Notes: generated by a model not told the origin, from the sequence alone. A stretch of 29,601 nucleotides of DNA from a virus (IMGVR_UViG_3300020213_000091:1-29601), one strand, 5' to 3'. Positions 1 through 6,071 are shown, counted from the first letter of the stretch. Numbers and translations: made by a program.

Positions 1-105
1 GCTCGGGCCACCCCTTGGGCTAAGCTCGCGCCCGTTGTCGCTGAATTGCAATCATCAGCGGTCGCGCTTGTCGAGCGCATGATTGATGCGGAGGCGCAGT
101 CATGA
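1..105 (+). CDS. C-terminal end of an unidentified phage protein (partial)
   Basis: An open frame runs in from the left edge and stops at TGA 103-105, leaving 34 residues that end in AEAQS. The tail is helical in character (VVAELQSSAVALVERMIDAE). The stop overlaps an ATG at 102 in an ATGA arrangement, the same spacing used by the following small genes, so it is probably the upstream member of that operon. Too little is present to assign a family. Confidence 0.55.
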   Translation, partial: ARATPWAKLAPVVAELQSSAVALVERMIDAEAQS

Positions 106-132
106 ACTCCCTGCCCTCAATCGCCGCTTTGG

Positions 133-354
133 ATGCCGCCATCGTCGCTGGCGGTATCGCAGCGCTGTCTCGACGACGCCGTCGCATGTCAACGCCACCT
201 GACCGACGCCCGGCTGTGGGGTCGGTTCACCTCACGAAGCGATCTCACCAAAATCATGCGCGCGAGACGATGGCAGGCCAGCGTTTATGCAGCCGTCGAT
301 GCAATGCTCACGGAACGGGGCGAAAAGAAACACATCAAAGAGGAACAATCATGA
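133..354 (+). CDS. Small phage protein of unknown function, 5' end uncertain
   Basis: The frame ending at TGA 352-354 reads like real protein from about position 160, with the stretch RLWGRFTSRSDLTKIMRAR followed by RWQASVYAAVDAMLTERGEK. The ATG at 133 has no Shine-Dalgarno sequence. The ATG at 102, which overlaps the previous stop as ATGA, lies in a different frame whose first 20 or so codons (MNSLPSIAALDAAIVAGGIA) also look coding. A one-base shift between about 133 and 170 would join the two, so the gene may be frameshifted or may carry a sequence error. The stop overlaps the next start as ATGA. No family is recognised; the basic, helix-rich C-terminal part could bind nucleic acid, but that is a guess. 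Confidence 0.5.
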   Translation: MPPSSLAVSQRCLDDAVACQRHLTDARLWGRFTSRSDLTKIMRARRWQASVYAAVDAMLTERGEKKHIKEEQS

Positions 355-470
355 ATAATCTTTTGGGCTTCCTTGACCGCCGCCCGGCGCTTTATGTTCT
401 GGCGATGAACGCCGCAATGTCGATTTGCGTTGGCGCTTTTGGCGCTTGGCTTTTGATGAAAGTATTTTGA
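351..470 (+). CDS. 39-residue single-pass membrane protein
   Basis: The ATG at 351 follows a good Shine-Dalgarno (AGAGGA, about 6 bases upstream) and overlaps the previous stop as ATGA. The product starts MNNLLGFLDRRPALYVLAMN. A short polar N-terminus with two arginines is followed by one hydrophobic helix (residues about 14-36, with VGAFGAWLLM) and a KVF end, which predicts an inner-membrane peptide. It sits in a chain of tiny + strand genes. Small early phage membrane proteins often affect superinfection or host physiology, but no family is recognised and the role is unknown. Confidence 0.55.
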   Translation: MNNLLGFLDRRPALYVLAMNAAMSICVGAFGAWLLMKVF

Positions 471-565
471 TGGTGGAAAGCCCTGCCATAGTTGAAATAA
501 TTCTCGCAATCAGTGTGATGATTTACGGCATTACATTCATCATGGCATATAAAGGTGTCAAATGA
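470..565 (+). CDS. 31-residue membrane micropeptide
   Basis: The ATG at 470 shares a base with the TGA of the preceding gene (TGATG) and the ORF ends at TGA 563-565, which in turn overlaps the next ATG. The product is MVESPAIVEIIL followed by AISVMIYGITFIMAYKGVK. It is one hydrophobic segment flanked by an acidic N-terminus and a basic C-terminus, typical of a single-span peptide. Overlaps on both sides support translation by coupling. Function unknown. Confidence 0.45.
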   Translation: MVESPAIVEIILAISVMIYGITFIMAYKGVK

Positions 566-828
566 ATATCTCTCAATTCATGGCCTATCACACAGACAGG
601 AGCGAGCGCCTACGCATTCTGAAAACAAACAGACTTGAATTGTCAGAGTTCATTATTCGGGCGCAGTTGGAATATGAAACGATTGTTCGCGAGATTGAAA
701 TGCTTGAAAGCCATACAAGCATTGATGCAGCATCAGGAACCATCGTTATTCCTATTCCGGAAAATGCAGACAAGGATAATCAAATCGATGACGGGATCGA
801 TGCTGCACTGGGAGGAAGGTCGCTATGA
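562..828 (+). CDS. Small helical protein of unknown function
   Basis: This 88-residue product begins at an ATG overlapping the previous stop as ATGA. Residues about 10-55 are charged and heptad-like (RSERLRILKTNRLELSEFI, then YETIVREIEMLES), suggesting a coiled coil. The C-terminal third is acidic and probably flexible (NADKDNQIDDGID). The gene is clearly AT-richer than the genes around 1000-1440, so neighbouring parts of this operon may have different origins. Its stop overlaps the next start and the interval carries the strong GGAGGAAGG ribosome-binding site of the next gene. No family recognised. Confidence 0.6.
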   Translation: MNISQFMAYHTDRSERLRILKTNRLELSEFIIRAQLEYETIVREIEMLESHTSIDAASGTIVIPIPENADKDNQIDDGIDAALGGRSL

Positions 829-995
829 AGGTCGTTTTTGAGGTGACGCCGGATATGATCCGGGCGGGTCTGCACCACCTGTCACAGTATCATCGCGAAT
901 GGGGCGAGGATGCAGAAGAAACGGTGGAGGCTATTTTTCGCGCGATGGTTGCGGCCTCAGAGCGCGTTCTTGGTGATGGGCGGCAAGCGGGATGA
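825..995 (+). CDS. 56-residue hypothetical protein
   Basis: The ATG at 825 overlaps the preceding TGA as ATGA and lies about 6 bases after GGAGGAAGG, the best Shine-Dalgarno in this stretch. The product begins MKVVFEVTPDMIRAGLHHLS and contains an acidic helix with EDAEETVEAIFRAMVAAS. It resembles the compact one-helix-hairpin proteins common in alphaproteobacterial phage early regions, but no named domain is recognised. A further ATG at 992 overlaps its stop. Confidence 0.6.
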   Translation: MKVVFEVTPDMIRAGLHHLSQYHREWGEDAEETVEAIFRAMVAASERVLGDGRQAG

Positions 996-1056
996 CGTTA
1001 TGGCTTGGCACGCGGCGCAAATGTACCGCGGGCCGCAAGCTAGGGTGATCAGTGTC

Positions 1057-1446
1057 ATGGCAGAGACGGACGCCACTGACGCGCCCGGCATCCGGCCGCT
1101 CCCGAACGGGATTGCGCCCGCGGCGCAACCTGCGCCGGCCGTAGGTGTGTTTAAACCGATGGGCTGCGGCGCCATGACCGGCGAGCCGGTCCTATGCTGG
1201 AACGCGCGCCTAGTGGGTTTGCCGCCGGTTGTGGTGCGCTTTGTGGCGGCCTGGGCGGGCGACCCGGCGTATTGGACGGATGCGGCCACCGCCTACGGCG
1301 GAGCCCTGTACTTTAACCTTGGCTACTTCACGCATTACGCGCGCATCACCGCGCCTGCGAACGCCGCGGCAACGGATTCTGCAAACCGCTTACAAACCGG
1401 TACGGCCGAGTCGCCAAAAGCGTCGCAGGAAAATGAAAATGGTTAG
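1057..1446 (+). CDS. Hypothetical protein, last gene before the attachment-site copy
   Basis: The frame is open from 910, but the ATG at 1057 has the best ribosome-binding site (AGGG about 9-12 bases upstream); an ATG at 1000 is the alternative. The start at 1057 gives 129 residues. The N-terminal half is rich in proline and alanine (PNGIAPAAQPAPAVGVFKP). The central part is hydrophobic and aromatic (VVVRFVAAWAGDPAYWTDA, then YGGALYFNLGYFTHYARI), and the tail is polar. It is far GC-richer than the small genes upstream. No family is recognised. It ends 19 bases before the tRNA-like sequence, so it is either the last phage gene before attP or, if the window is an integrated prophage, possibly host sequence. 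Confidence 0.45.
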   Translation: MAETDATDAPGIRPLPNGIAPAAQPAPAVGVFKPMGCGAMTGEPVLCWNARLVGLPPVVVRFVAAWAGDPAYWTDAATAYGGALYFNLGYFTHYARITAPANAAATDSANRLQTGTAESPKASQENENG

Positions 1447-1464
1447 CGCGATCAATCGTTTAGA

Positions 1465-1515
1465 TGGTGGGCGCACCAGGGCTCGAACCTGGGACCCGCT
1501 GATCACAAATCAGCG
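1465..1515 (-). other. tRNA 3'-half, probable phage attachment-site (att) copy
   Basis: On the minus strand this reads as the 3' two-thirds of a tRNA: anticodon stem GCTGA/TCAGC (1510-1514 and 1498-1502) with loop TTTGTGA (1503-1509), a five-base variable loop, T-stem CCAGG/CCTGG enclosing TTCGAGC, a seven-base acceptor strand TGCGCCC, discriminator A and encoded CCA. The loop position gives anticodon TGT (threonine-type), but the identity is uncertain because the D-arm and 5' acceptor strand are absent; the sequence at 1516-1576 is AT-rich and shows no tRNA 5' half. Tyrosine integrases commonly recombine at such 3' tRNA segments and leave one truncated copy. No integrase gene is in the window. 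Confidence 0.7.
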
Positions 1516-1576
1516 TAAGTCATTGATTTTACTATCATATTTTACAAACACTCTTAAAAAAGAAGGGAATAAATCA

Positions 1577-2041
1577 ATGGGTTGCAAAGAAACTGCCAAC
1601 CGGGCCGCCGCAGCGGAAAAACGAGTCGCGGACGGGCTGCCATACCTAATATGGAAGCTCGGGAATCCAATGCGGGTCCGCGGCGCTTGGGGCCGCGCAA
1701 GGCTGGACGAAGAAGGCACACAAAATGACATGCGCGAAGCGGCCGCCGCGTTATCCGCCACGCTTGCGCGCATTGACGCGCTGGAGGCAGCGCTGGCCGG
1801 CCGCGTCATCGCCGCGCCGACCTATTTTCCGATGCACGGCGGGGTTGGCCTGATGGGCGAGCGCGGCGCCGAAGCCGTGATGCCGCTGGCGCGCGGCCCG
1901 GACGGGCGCCTCGGTGTGCGCGCGGGCAGTGGCGCGGCGCCACTGGCGATCACGGTGAATATCGCCACGCCCGACGCCGACAGCTTTCGCCGCCCGGCGG
2001 CGCGGATCACCGGCGCGGACGTCCGCACGCGCCGCAGTTAG
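1577..2041 (+). CDS. Orphan GTA-type tape-measure C-terminus fused to an unknown N-terminus
   Basis: This 154-residue protein starts at an ATG about 8 bases after GAAGGG, next to an AT-rich intergenic stretch. Residues about 1-75 are unrecognised and end in a helical segment (EAAAALSATLARIDALEAAL). From about residue 79 the protein has the signature end of GTA/alphaproteobacterial tape-measure proteins: APTYFPMHGG, GLMGERGAEAVMPLARGPDG, RLGVRAG, then VNIATPDADSFRR. Family knowledge: this segment normally closes a longer tail protein encoded beside other tail genes. Here it lies alone on the opposite strand from the late operon, between the att copy and the late terminator, while the phage has its own unrelated tape measure. 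It is probably a captured or decayed fragment rather than a working tail component. Confidence 0.6.
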   Translation: MGCKETANRAAAAEKRVADGLPYLIWKLGNPMRVRGAWGRARLDEEGTQNDMREAAAALSATLARIDALEAALAGRVIAAPTYFPMHGGVGLMGERGAEAVMPLARGPDGRLGVRAGSGAAPLAITVNIATPDADSFRRPAARITGADVRTRRS

Positions 2042-2045
2042 ACGC

Positions 2046-2077
2046 AAAAAAAAAACCCGCACGCTTTCGCATGCGGG
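2046..2077 (-). terminator. Strong intrinsic terminator at the end of the late operon
   Basis: On the minus strand an 8-bp stem (CCCGCATG/CGTGCGGG with one G-T pair, six-base loop) is followed directly by ten T residues. It lies downstream of the last leftward micro-gene and 5 bases beyond the stop of the convergent + strand gene. On the + strand the hairpin lacks a T-tract, so it should mainly act on leftward transcripts. Confidence 0.85.
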
Positions 2078-2106
2078 CTAAGGTGGCAGCGCGTTGCCGC
2101 GCGCCG

Positions 2107-2166
2107 CTACGTGGATTCCAACCAGCAATAAACCAAAAACCAGACAACAACGGCACCCAGGATCAT
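2107..2166 (-). CDS. 19-residue membrane micropeptide, last gene of the late operon
   Basis: The ATG at 2166 overlaps the TGA of the upstream gene as ATGA, and the ORF stops at TAG 2107-2109. The product, MILGAVVVWFLVYCWLEST, is a single hydrophobic helix with an acidic end. The overlap and its place just before the operon terminator favour real translation by coupling. At this length the evidence is only arrangement and composition, and no function can be assigned. Confidence 0.4.
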   Translation of the reverse strand: MILGAVVVWFLVYCWLEST

Positions 2167-2366
2167 GCGGGCCGCCTTAGCTGTACGACGCTGCCGCCGT
2201 CAACCGGCGCCGGCCGCCTAGGCTCAAACGTCGCAAGCAGCGCCTCAACGGCGCGCCGAACATAGATCACGCGCTCCTTGGCCGGCAGCCGATCCGCAAG
2301 ATCCGCAACCAGCGCGGCCCGCTGGGCATAGGAATCCGGCAGGCCGTCGTCAATGTATTCGTCCAT
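2163..2366 (-). CDS. Small hypothetical phage protein
   Basis: The ATG at 2366 overlaps the stop of the diphosphohydrolase-like gene as ATGA; a GTG one codon upstream is the alternative. The 67-residue product is acidic at the N-terminus (MDEYIDDGLPDSYAQRAALV), helical in the centre (DRLPAKERVIYVRRAVEALL) and basic, proline-rich at the end. Its place directly after a nucleotide-metabolism gene suggests a shared transcript but not a shared pathway. No family recognised. Confidence 0.6.
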   Translation of the reverse strand: MDEYIDDGLPDSYAQRAALVADLADRLPAKERVIYVRRAVEALLATFEPRRPAPVDGGSVVQLRRPA

Positions 2367-2926
2367 CACGCGGCCTCCTGCGTAAACGCGGCGATGGCCC
2401 CGGCCGCGGATGCGGCGCGCCGCGGCCGGTTATCAATCAGCGTTCCCCCGCGGCGTGCGTCGATCAAAATCGCACAGCACGCACGAACATGTGCCAGCGG
2501 CGACGCACCGGATTCAGCGTCAACATCCTCGCCGGTGAACCACGCCATCAAATGCCGCATCGCCGCGTCATAGTATGCGCCTGCGTCGATCGCCTTGCCC
2601 GGCTCTTGCCAATTATACGGCCCGTATTTTTCCGCCCCCAACGCCATAACCACAGACTCTTCGATAATGGCCGCGGGCGGTATATATTGCGGTGAAGGCT
2701 TCCGCTTACCAAACTCTCGCTTTGGGTTGGAGGACACGGGCAGCCCTAACGCGGCCCGCCTGTCATCCGCCGGCATCTTGCCAGCCATCACATCGTGTTC
2801 AACCGCATCCCGCGCAGGCCAAAATATCGGCTTAGGCCGCATCCACGGCGCCGCCGTTGTGGGCGACGATCTACTAATCTCCGCAGCCAGGGCGCGGTCT
2901 TTCTTCATAATACCGTCATCAATCAT
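2366..2926 (-). CDS. dATP/dGTP diphosphohydrolase-like N-terminal domain protein
   Basis: This is a 186-residue protein. Residues about 87-168 carry the pattern of phage dATP/dGTP diphosphohydrolase N-terminal domains: GAEKYGPYNW (97-106), a helix with RHLMAWFTGEDVDAESG (124-140), LAHVRACCAILID (144-156), then GTLIDNRP (161-168). The acidic and histidine residues in the paired helices fit an all-alpha, metal-dependent nucleotide hydrolase. Residues 1-85 are basic and low in recognisable structure. The ATG at 2926 is preceded by GGGAGA at good spacing. Family knowledge suggests action on purine deoxynucleotides during phage infection; that this copy is active is inference. It sits downstream of the lysis genes rather than with replication genes, which is unusual. 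Confidence 0.7.
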   Translation of the reverse strand: MIDDGIMKKDRALAAEISRSSPTTAAPWMRPKPIFWPARDAVEHDVMAGKMPADDRRAALGLPVSSNPKREFGKRKPSPQYIPPAAIIEESVVMALGAEKYGPYNWQEPGKAIDAGAYYDAAMRHLMAWFTGEDVDAESGASPLAHVRACCAILIDARRGGTLIDNRPRRAASAAGAIAAFTQEAA

Positions 2927-2941
2927 TGCAATTCTCCCGAA

Positions 2942-3034
2942 TTAAAATTCCCAACGCAGTCGGGCCGCGCCCAGCCAAACCATGACGCCGTGCACCACAC
3001 CCACCGGTTCGAGATAGTAATCATCAATGCGCAT
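2942..3034 (-). CDS. 30-residue ORF between phosphoesterase and diphosphohydrolase genes
   Basis: The ATG at 3034 lies downstream of purine-rich GAGGAAGAATTGGAAG and the ORF ends at TAA 2942-2944. The product starts MRIDDYYLEPVGVVHGVMVW and ends LGAARLRWEF. It fills the gap between two genes exactly, and the 3' end leaves just enough room for the ribosome-binding site of the next gene. No hit is recognised by eye; it is supported by position and composition only. Confidence 0.4.
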   Translation of the reverse strand: MRIDDYYLEPVGVVHGVMVWLGAARLRWEF

Positions 3035-3049
3035 CTTCCAATTCTTCCT

Positions 3050-4303
3050 CTAGGAAACGTCCCTCTTAAAATACGGAACGTTATCGTTCGCGGCGTCCAT
3101 GATCGCCACGCGCACGCGCGACACCTCGCCAAAATCGCGATGGTAAGTGATCGTCTGCATCGACCGGCCGGACAGGAAGCCGGCGCCGTAATGCCACGCA
3201 TCTTGTGGGATCGGCGCCTGGTGTGTTTCCGTGATTACGCCGTTGCCTTCCGTGGCGTATTTAGATGCGTGGTGAATGTGAAACGAGTGGATGTAGCGAT
3301 GCTGCGTCGCGCCCCAATCTTCCGCGCGCCGGTGGGCCATGATGGCTGCCATGTCCTTGGCCTTCACAGTGTGGCCGTGCGTCGCGCCCAGCATCACCCT
3401 GCCAAAACGGTGCCAAAAGAAGAGCGATGCGTCGACGTCAACCGTTACGCGCGGCTCGTTGCGGTACCAGGCCATCAGGAAGTAAGCGACCGCAACTGCG
3501 GTCTGTTCGTCATGATTGCCCTTAAGAATACGAACAATCACGCGCCGGTTATTGCGCAGCGCTGCATCAATGGCGCGAACCTTAAGCCGGCACGCAACCT
3601 CTAAGCCTTTTTGATGCCGGCCATCCGTGTCCAGCACGTTACCGGATCGCGCCGTGCGGTTTTCGTTATTGTCGCTGTGCTGCAAGTCGCCGCCGCCCAG
3701 GACGATCATCGCGCCGCTTGGCGGGGATCGCATAATGGCGTCTTCAATGCCGCGGCCAATCACGCGCTCCGCGATGTTCAAATCCCAATTTTCGCTGGAC
3801 TCCCGCTTCCATACCAGGAGGTTCACATGCCAGTCATTGCAAGGCGCCAGCGTCAGCAATTCATCAGACGCGGCCGGCTCCGGGACCGGCGACGCACATG
3901 GCGCATAATCCGCAAACGCGATCTTAAGCGTTTCCGCAATGTCGACCGCGCTTGGCTCCTCCCGCGTCTTGATCCACTTGTTGATGACACGGCCTTCCGC
4001 ATCGACCAGCGCGGATTCGCCTTTTACGACATGCCCGGTCGGTACGTCATATTCCCGGCCGGGCTCCTTGGTTTGCTTCACCCAGGAGCCGTCCGCCGCC
4101 TTGCTGGCGATGGACTTGATCGCGTAGCCCGGCAGTACCGGCGCCGTGCCCAGCATGCCGCGTTCGGCAGCGCGCTTAAGACGGCTGTTTAGCGTTGAGC
4201 GCGGGATGCCAAGCGCGTCAGCGGCGGATTGCGCGGATTCATGCTGCGCGCGCGCAGCAACGGCTTCCGCGATCTGTTCGTCAGTAAGCGAGGCGACTCC
4301 CAT
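3050..4303 (-). CDS. Metallophosphoesterase with N-terminal helix-turn-helix
   Basis: The start chosen is the ATG at 4303, which overlaps the stop of the previous gene as TAATG, giving 417 residues. Residues 6-50 form a helix-turn-helix (LTDEQIAEAVAAR, then AADALGIPRSTLNSRLKRA). From about residue 150 calcineurin-like phosphoesterase motifs follow in order: DWHV (157-160), GGGDLQHSDN (203-212), GNHDE (262-266), HGH (309-311), and HIHH (342-345). These supply the metal ligands of a two-metal phosphodiesterase. Proteins with this two-part layout occur in phages, probably as DNA-targeted nucleases or phosphodiesterases. The substrate is unknown, and the DNA-binding role is inferred from the N-terminal motif. 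Confidence 0.8.
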   Translation of the reverse strand: MGVASLTDEQIAEAVAARAQHESAQSAADALGIPRSTLNSRLKRAAERGMLGTAPVLPGYAIKSIASKAADGSWVKQTKEPGREYDVPTGHVVKGESALVDAEGRVINKWIKTREEPSAVDIAETLKIAFADYAPCASPVPEPAASDELLTLAPCNDWHVNLLVWKRESSENWDLNIAERVIGRGIEDAIMRSPPSGAMIVLGGGDLQHSDNNENRTARSGNVLDTDGRHQKGLEVACRLKVRAIDAALRNNRRVIVRILKGNHDEQTAVAVAYFLMAWYRNEPRVTVDVDASLFFWHRFGRVMLGATHGHTVKAKDMAAIMAHRRAEDWGATQHRYIHSFHIHHASKYATEGNGVITETHQAPIPQDAWHYGAGFLSGRSMQTITYHRDFGEVSRVRVAIMDAANDNVPYFKRDVS

Positions 4304-4443
4304 TAGGCGCGCACCCATGCGACGATAACGCCGCCCCACAGCGCCGCCATGAGAACGTCTAACCAGTGTGGAAAAACAGACGACGGAATAAATGCTGTCG
4401 CAGCAATGCCAATTGCGCACGAACCAAGAATAAAACACCGCAT
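4303..4443 (-). CDS. Small two-helix membrane protein
   Basis: The ATG at 4443 lies about 8 bases downstream of GGGAGG, the strongest ribosome-binding site here. It is preferred over the ATG at 4530, whose extra 29 residues are basic and unlike a membrane N-terminus. The 46-residue product has two hydrophobic segments (about 4-22, with ILGSCAIGIAATAFI, and 29-44, with VLMAALWGGVIVAWV) joined by SSVFPHWLD. The stop overlaps the phosphoesterase start as TAATG. It lies close to the lysis genes, so an auxiliary holin or antiholin role is possible, but the sequence does not show it. Confidence 0.55.
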   Translation of the reverse strand: MRCFILGSCAIGIAATAFIPSSVFPHWLDVLMAALWGGVIVAWVRA

Positions 4444-4540
4444 CAAAATACCTCCCACAATCAAAAGACGTAACCGTTTAGCAGCGCGCGATTCCGCGGA
4501 TCGCCATGCGGCCAAATAACTGCACAGCATAGGCTACGCT

Positions 4541-5182
4541 CTACGTTCTTTTGCCCATCAGCATGCAGATCGCACTCGACGGCACCGCGTAATTGATGCC
4601 AACCGCCGTCGCGCCACCAAAACCAATCGGCATCATCTGCATCGCAGTCGCGATCCCGATCACTTTGTCAAGCGAATCCAACAGCGGCCCGCCGCTCGAA
4701 CCAGGCGCAATCGGCGCCGTGATTGGATACACGCTGGTAAACGAATGCGTCTTGCTTGGCAGGCCGGCAATGCGGCCGTGCGTTACAATGAAATTCAATG
4801 ACAGCGGGTTGCCATACACGCGCACGTCTTCGCCGCGCATCGCAACCCGGCAACTCAATTCGGACTTCGCGACACCGTCCTTCTTCTCAAGCCGCAGCAG
4901 CGCGACGTCATATTCTTTGTTGGCCCAAAGCACAGCGACCTTGCGAATCTCGTCGCTGTCCAGCTTGATGCTCACGGCCTTTTCGCCGTCGACTACATGC
5001 GCGGCCGTAAGGATATAGCCATCGCCAATATGCACGCCGGATCCGTGGCCGCGATCCAGCACAATGCGCACGACGGACGAAGCGGGCGATGACTTCTCAA
5101 AAGCCGCGGTCATCATGGGAGTAAGCACAACGCTCCCGGCGGCCGCGACTAACATCGCGGCCAGAAGAAATTTCCTGTTCAT
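4541..5182 (-). CDS. Secreted or membrane-anchored trypsin-like serine protease
   Basis: The ATG at 5182 follows AGGGGA and gives 213 residues with an N-terminal signal or anchor sequence (MNRKFLLAAMLVAAAGSVVL). The chymotrypsin/DegP-type catalytic triad is complete: His62 in LTAAHVV, Asp92 in YDVALLRL, and Ser163 in PGSSGGPLLD. GHGSGVHIGDGYILTAAHVV is the standard beta-strand lead-in to the His. There is no PDZ domain, so it is a bare protease domain about half the length of DegP. It should act in the periplasm. It lies between the lysis genes and the small membrane protein. Its substrate is unknown; candidates are envelope or lysis proteins, or competing phage or toxin proteins. Confidence 0.85.
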   Translation of the reverse strand: MNRKFLLAAMLVAAAGSVVLTPMMTAAFEKSSPASSVVRIVLDRGHGSGVHIGDGYILTAAHVVDGEKAVSIKLDSDEIRKVAVLWANKEYDVALLRLEKKDGVAKSELSCRVAMRGEDVRVYGNPLSLNFIVTHGRIAGLPSKTHSFTSVYPITAPIAPGSSGGPLLDSLDKVIGIATAMQMMPIGFGGATAVGINYAVPSSAICMLMGKRT

Positions 5183-5192
5183 GGCAATTCCC

Positions 5193-5513
5193 CTACCCAT
5201 TTCTCTGGCTACGGCCAGCGCCAAGCGCGGAGTCCAATCGATCGCCGAGGCGATTGATGGCGTCAATCAATCGGGTTTCCAGCGCGCTCAAAACGTCGCG
5301 CGACACATATTCCCGCGCGACATACTCCTTGTGGGAAGCCAGGTCGCGCTCCAGTTGATGTATCCTGATGTCGGCGGCGAGCGCGGAAATGTTCGCGTTA
5401 CTCGCCGTCGATTCGGCTTTATTAAGCCTGTCGGAAACCTTAAACAAAGCGCCCGCAAAAGTCAAGAGAAAACCGACAAGGGCAGCCAACGCGCCCCACT
5501 CTACAACGCCCAT
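5193..5513 (-). CDS. Membrane-anchored coiled-coil protein, possible inner-membrane spanin
   Basis: This 106-residue protein has an N-terminal membrane segment (GALAALVGFLLTFAGALF, about residues 7-24). A long charged coiled coil follows (SDRLNKAEST, then ADIRIHQLERDLASHKEYV and LETRLIDAINRLGDRL). It starts at ATG 5513, immediately after the TAA of the holin gene. One N-terminal span plus a periplasmic coiled coil, directly after holin and endolysin, is the pattern of Rz-like i-spanins. No lipobox-bearing o-spanin partner is visible nearby, so the spanin assignment is an inference from layout and position. Confidence 0.6.
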   Translation of the reverse strand: MGVVEWGALAALVGFLLTFAGALFKVSDRLNKAESTASNANISALAADIRIHQLERDLASHKEYVAREYVSRDVLSALETRLIDAINRLGDRLDSALGAGRSQRNG

Positions 5514-6071
5514 TTACTTCTTCCGCCCGATGACGCCGGCAATCTCCTTGGCGGTGTGGCCGCCATGAAACACAGCCATCCAAACCCAGGTCACAGTAAC
5601 CCACGCCGTCACAATATCCCCGGCCGGCATTAGCGTTTTCACGCCCGCATTGCCGCCAAAAAGCACTGCGGCCAGAATCACGGCCCAGCCGCCCCACACA
5701 ACAGCCTGGATGGCCGTGCGGATAACATGCCATCCGGTAAAGCCGCTGGCGATTTCGGCCTCCTGCGCCGCGGTAACCCGCCGCGCCTCTTCAGTCCAAA
5801 TCGCCATCAACTCTGGCGCCGCCCGTTCGGCCGGCGCCAGTTTCGCCGCAGCCGCCGCAAGATCCCGGTCAAGCTCCGCCGCAACCGCATCCGGCATAGC
5901 CGGCACGCCCAGGGCCTCACCAACGGCCTCCAGCGCCCTACCGGCCAGCGCGCCGCCGGCCTTGCCTAGCGGCCCAGGCAGCGCCACCTCAATGCCCGTG
6001 CGGATTAGCCCGCCCAGCACCGGAGCGCCGGCAGCAACAAGCTGTCCGGCGATCTTTTCGAAAATGTTCAT
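5514..6071 (-). CDS. Holin, GTA three-transmembrane type
   Basis: This 185-residue protein has an alanine/glycine-rich N-terminus (LVAAGAPVLGGLIRTGIE). A charged helical middle follows (AIWTEEARRVTAAQEAE), then hydrophobic C-terminal helices (IRTAIQAVVWGGWAVILAAV and IVTAWVTVTWVWMAVFHG) and a KEIAGVIGRKK tail. This matches the GTA-type 3TM holin family found in alphaproteobacterial phages and gene transfer agents. Its ATG overlaps the endolysin stop as ATGA, so the lysis pair is translationally coupled. It should form membrane lesions that release the muramidase to the cell wall at the end of infection. Confidence 0.8.
   Translation of the reverse strand: MNIFEKIAGQLVAAGAPVLGGLIRTGIEVALPGPLGKAGGALAGRALEAVGEALGVPAMPDAVAAELDRDLAAAAAKLAPAERAAPELMAIWTEEARRVTAAQEAEIASGFTGWHVIRTAIQAVVWGGWAVILAAVLFGGNAGVKTLMPAGDIVTAWVTVTWVWMAVFHGGHTAKEIAGVIGRKK

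Noticed and set aside
992-1048. 18-codon ORF overlapping the stop of the 56-residue gene as ATGA
   Set aside because: It conflicts with the alternative start at 1000 of the next gene and has no composition signal; arrangement alone was not enough.
1465-1515. A functional tRNA gene
   Set aside because: The D-arm and 5' acceptor strand are absent in the flanking 1516-1576 sequence, so only a 3' fragment is present.
3611-4192. 193-codon + strand ORF opposite the phosphoesterase gene
   Set aside because: It is antisense to a gene with complete phosphoesterase motifs; no ribosome-binding site and a basic, biased composition mark it as a shadow.
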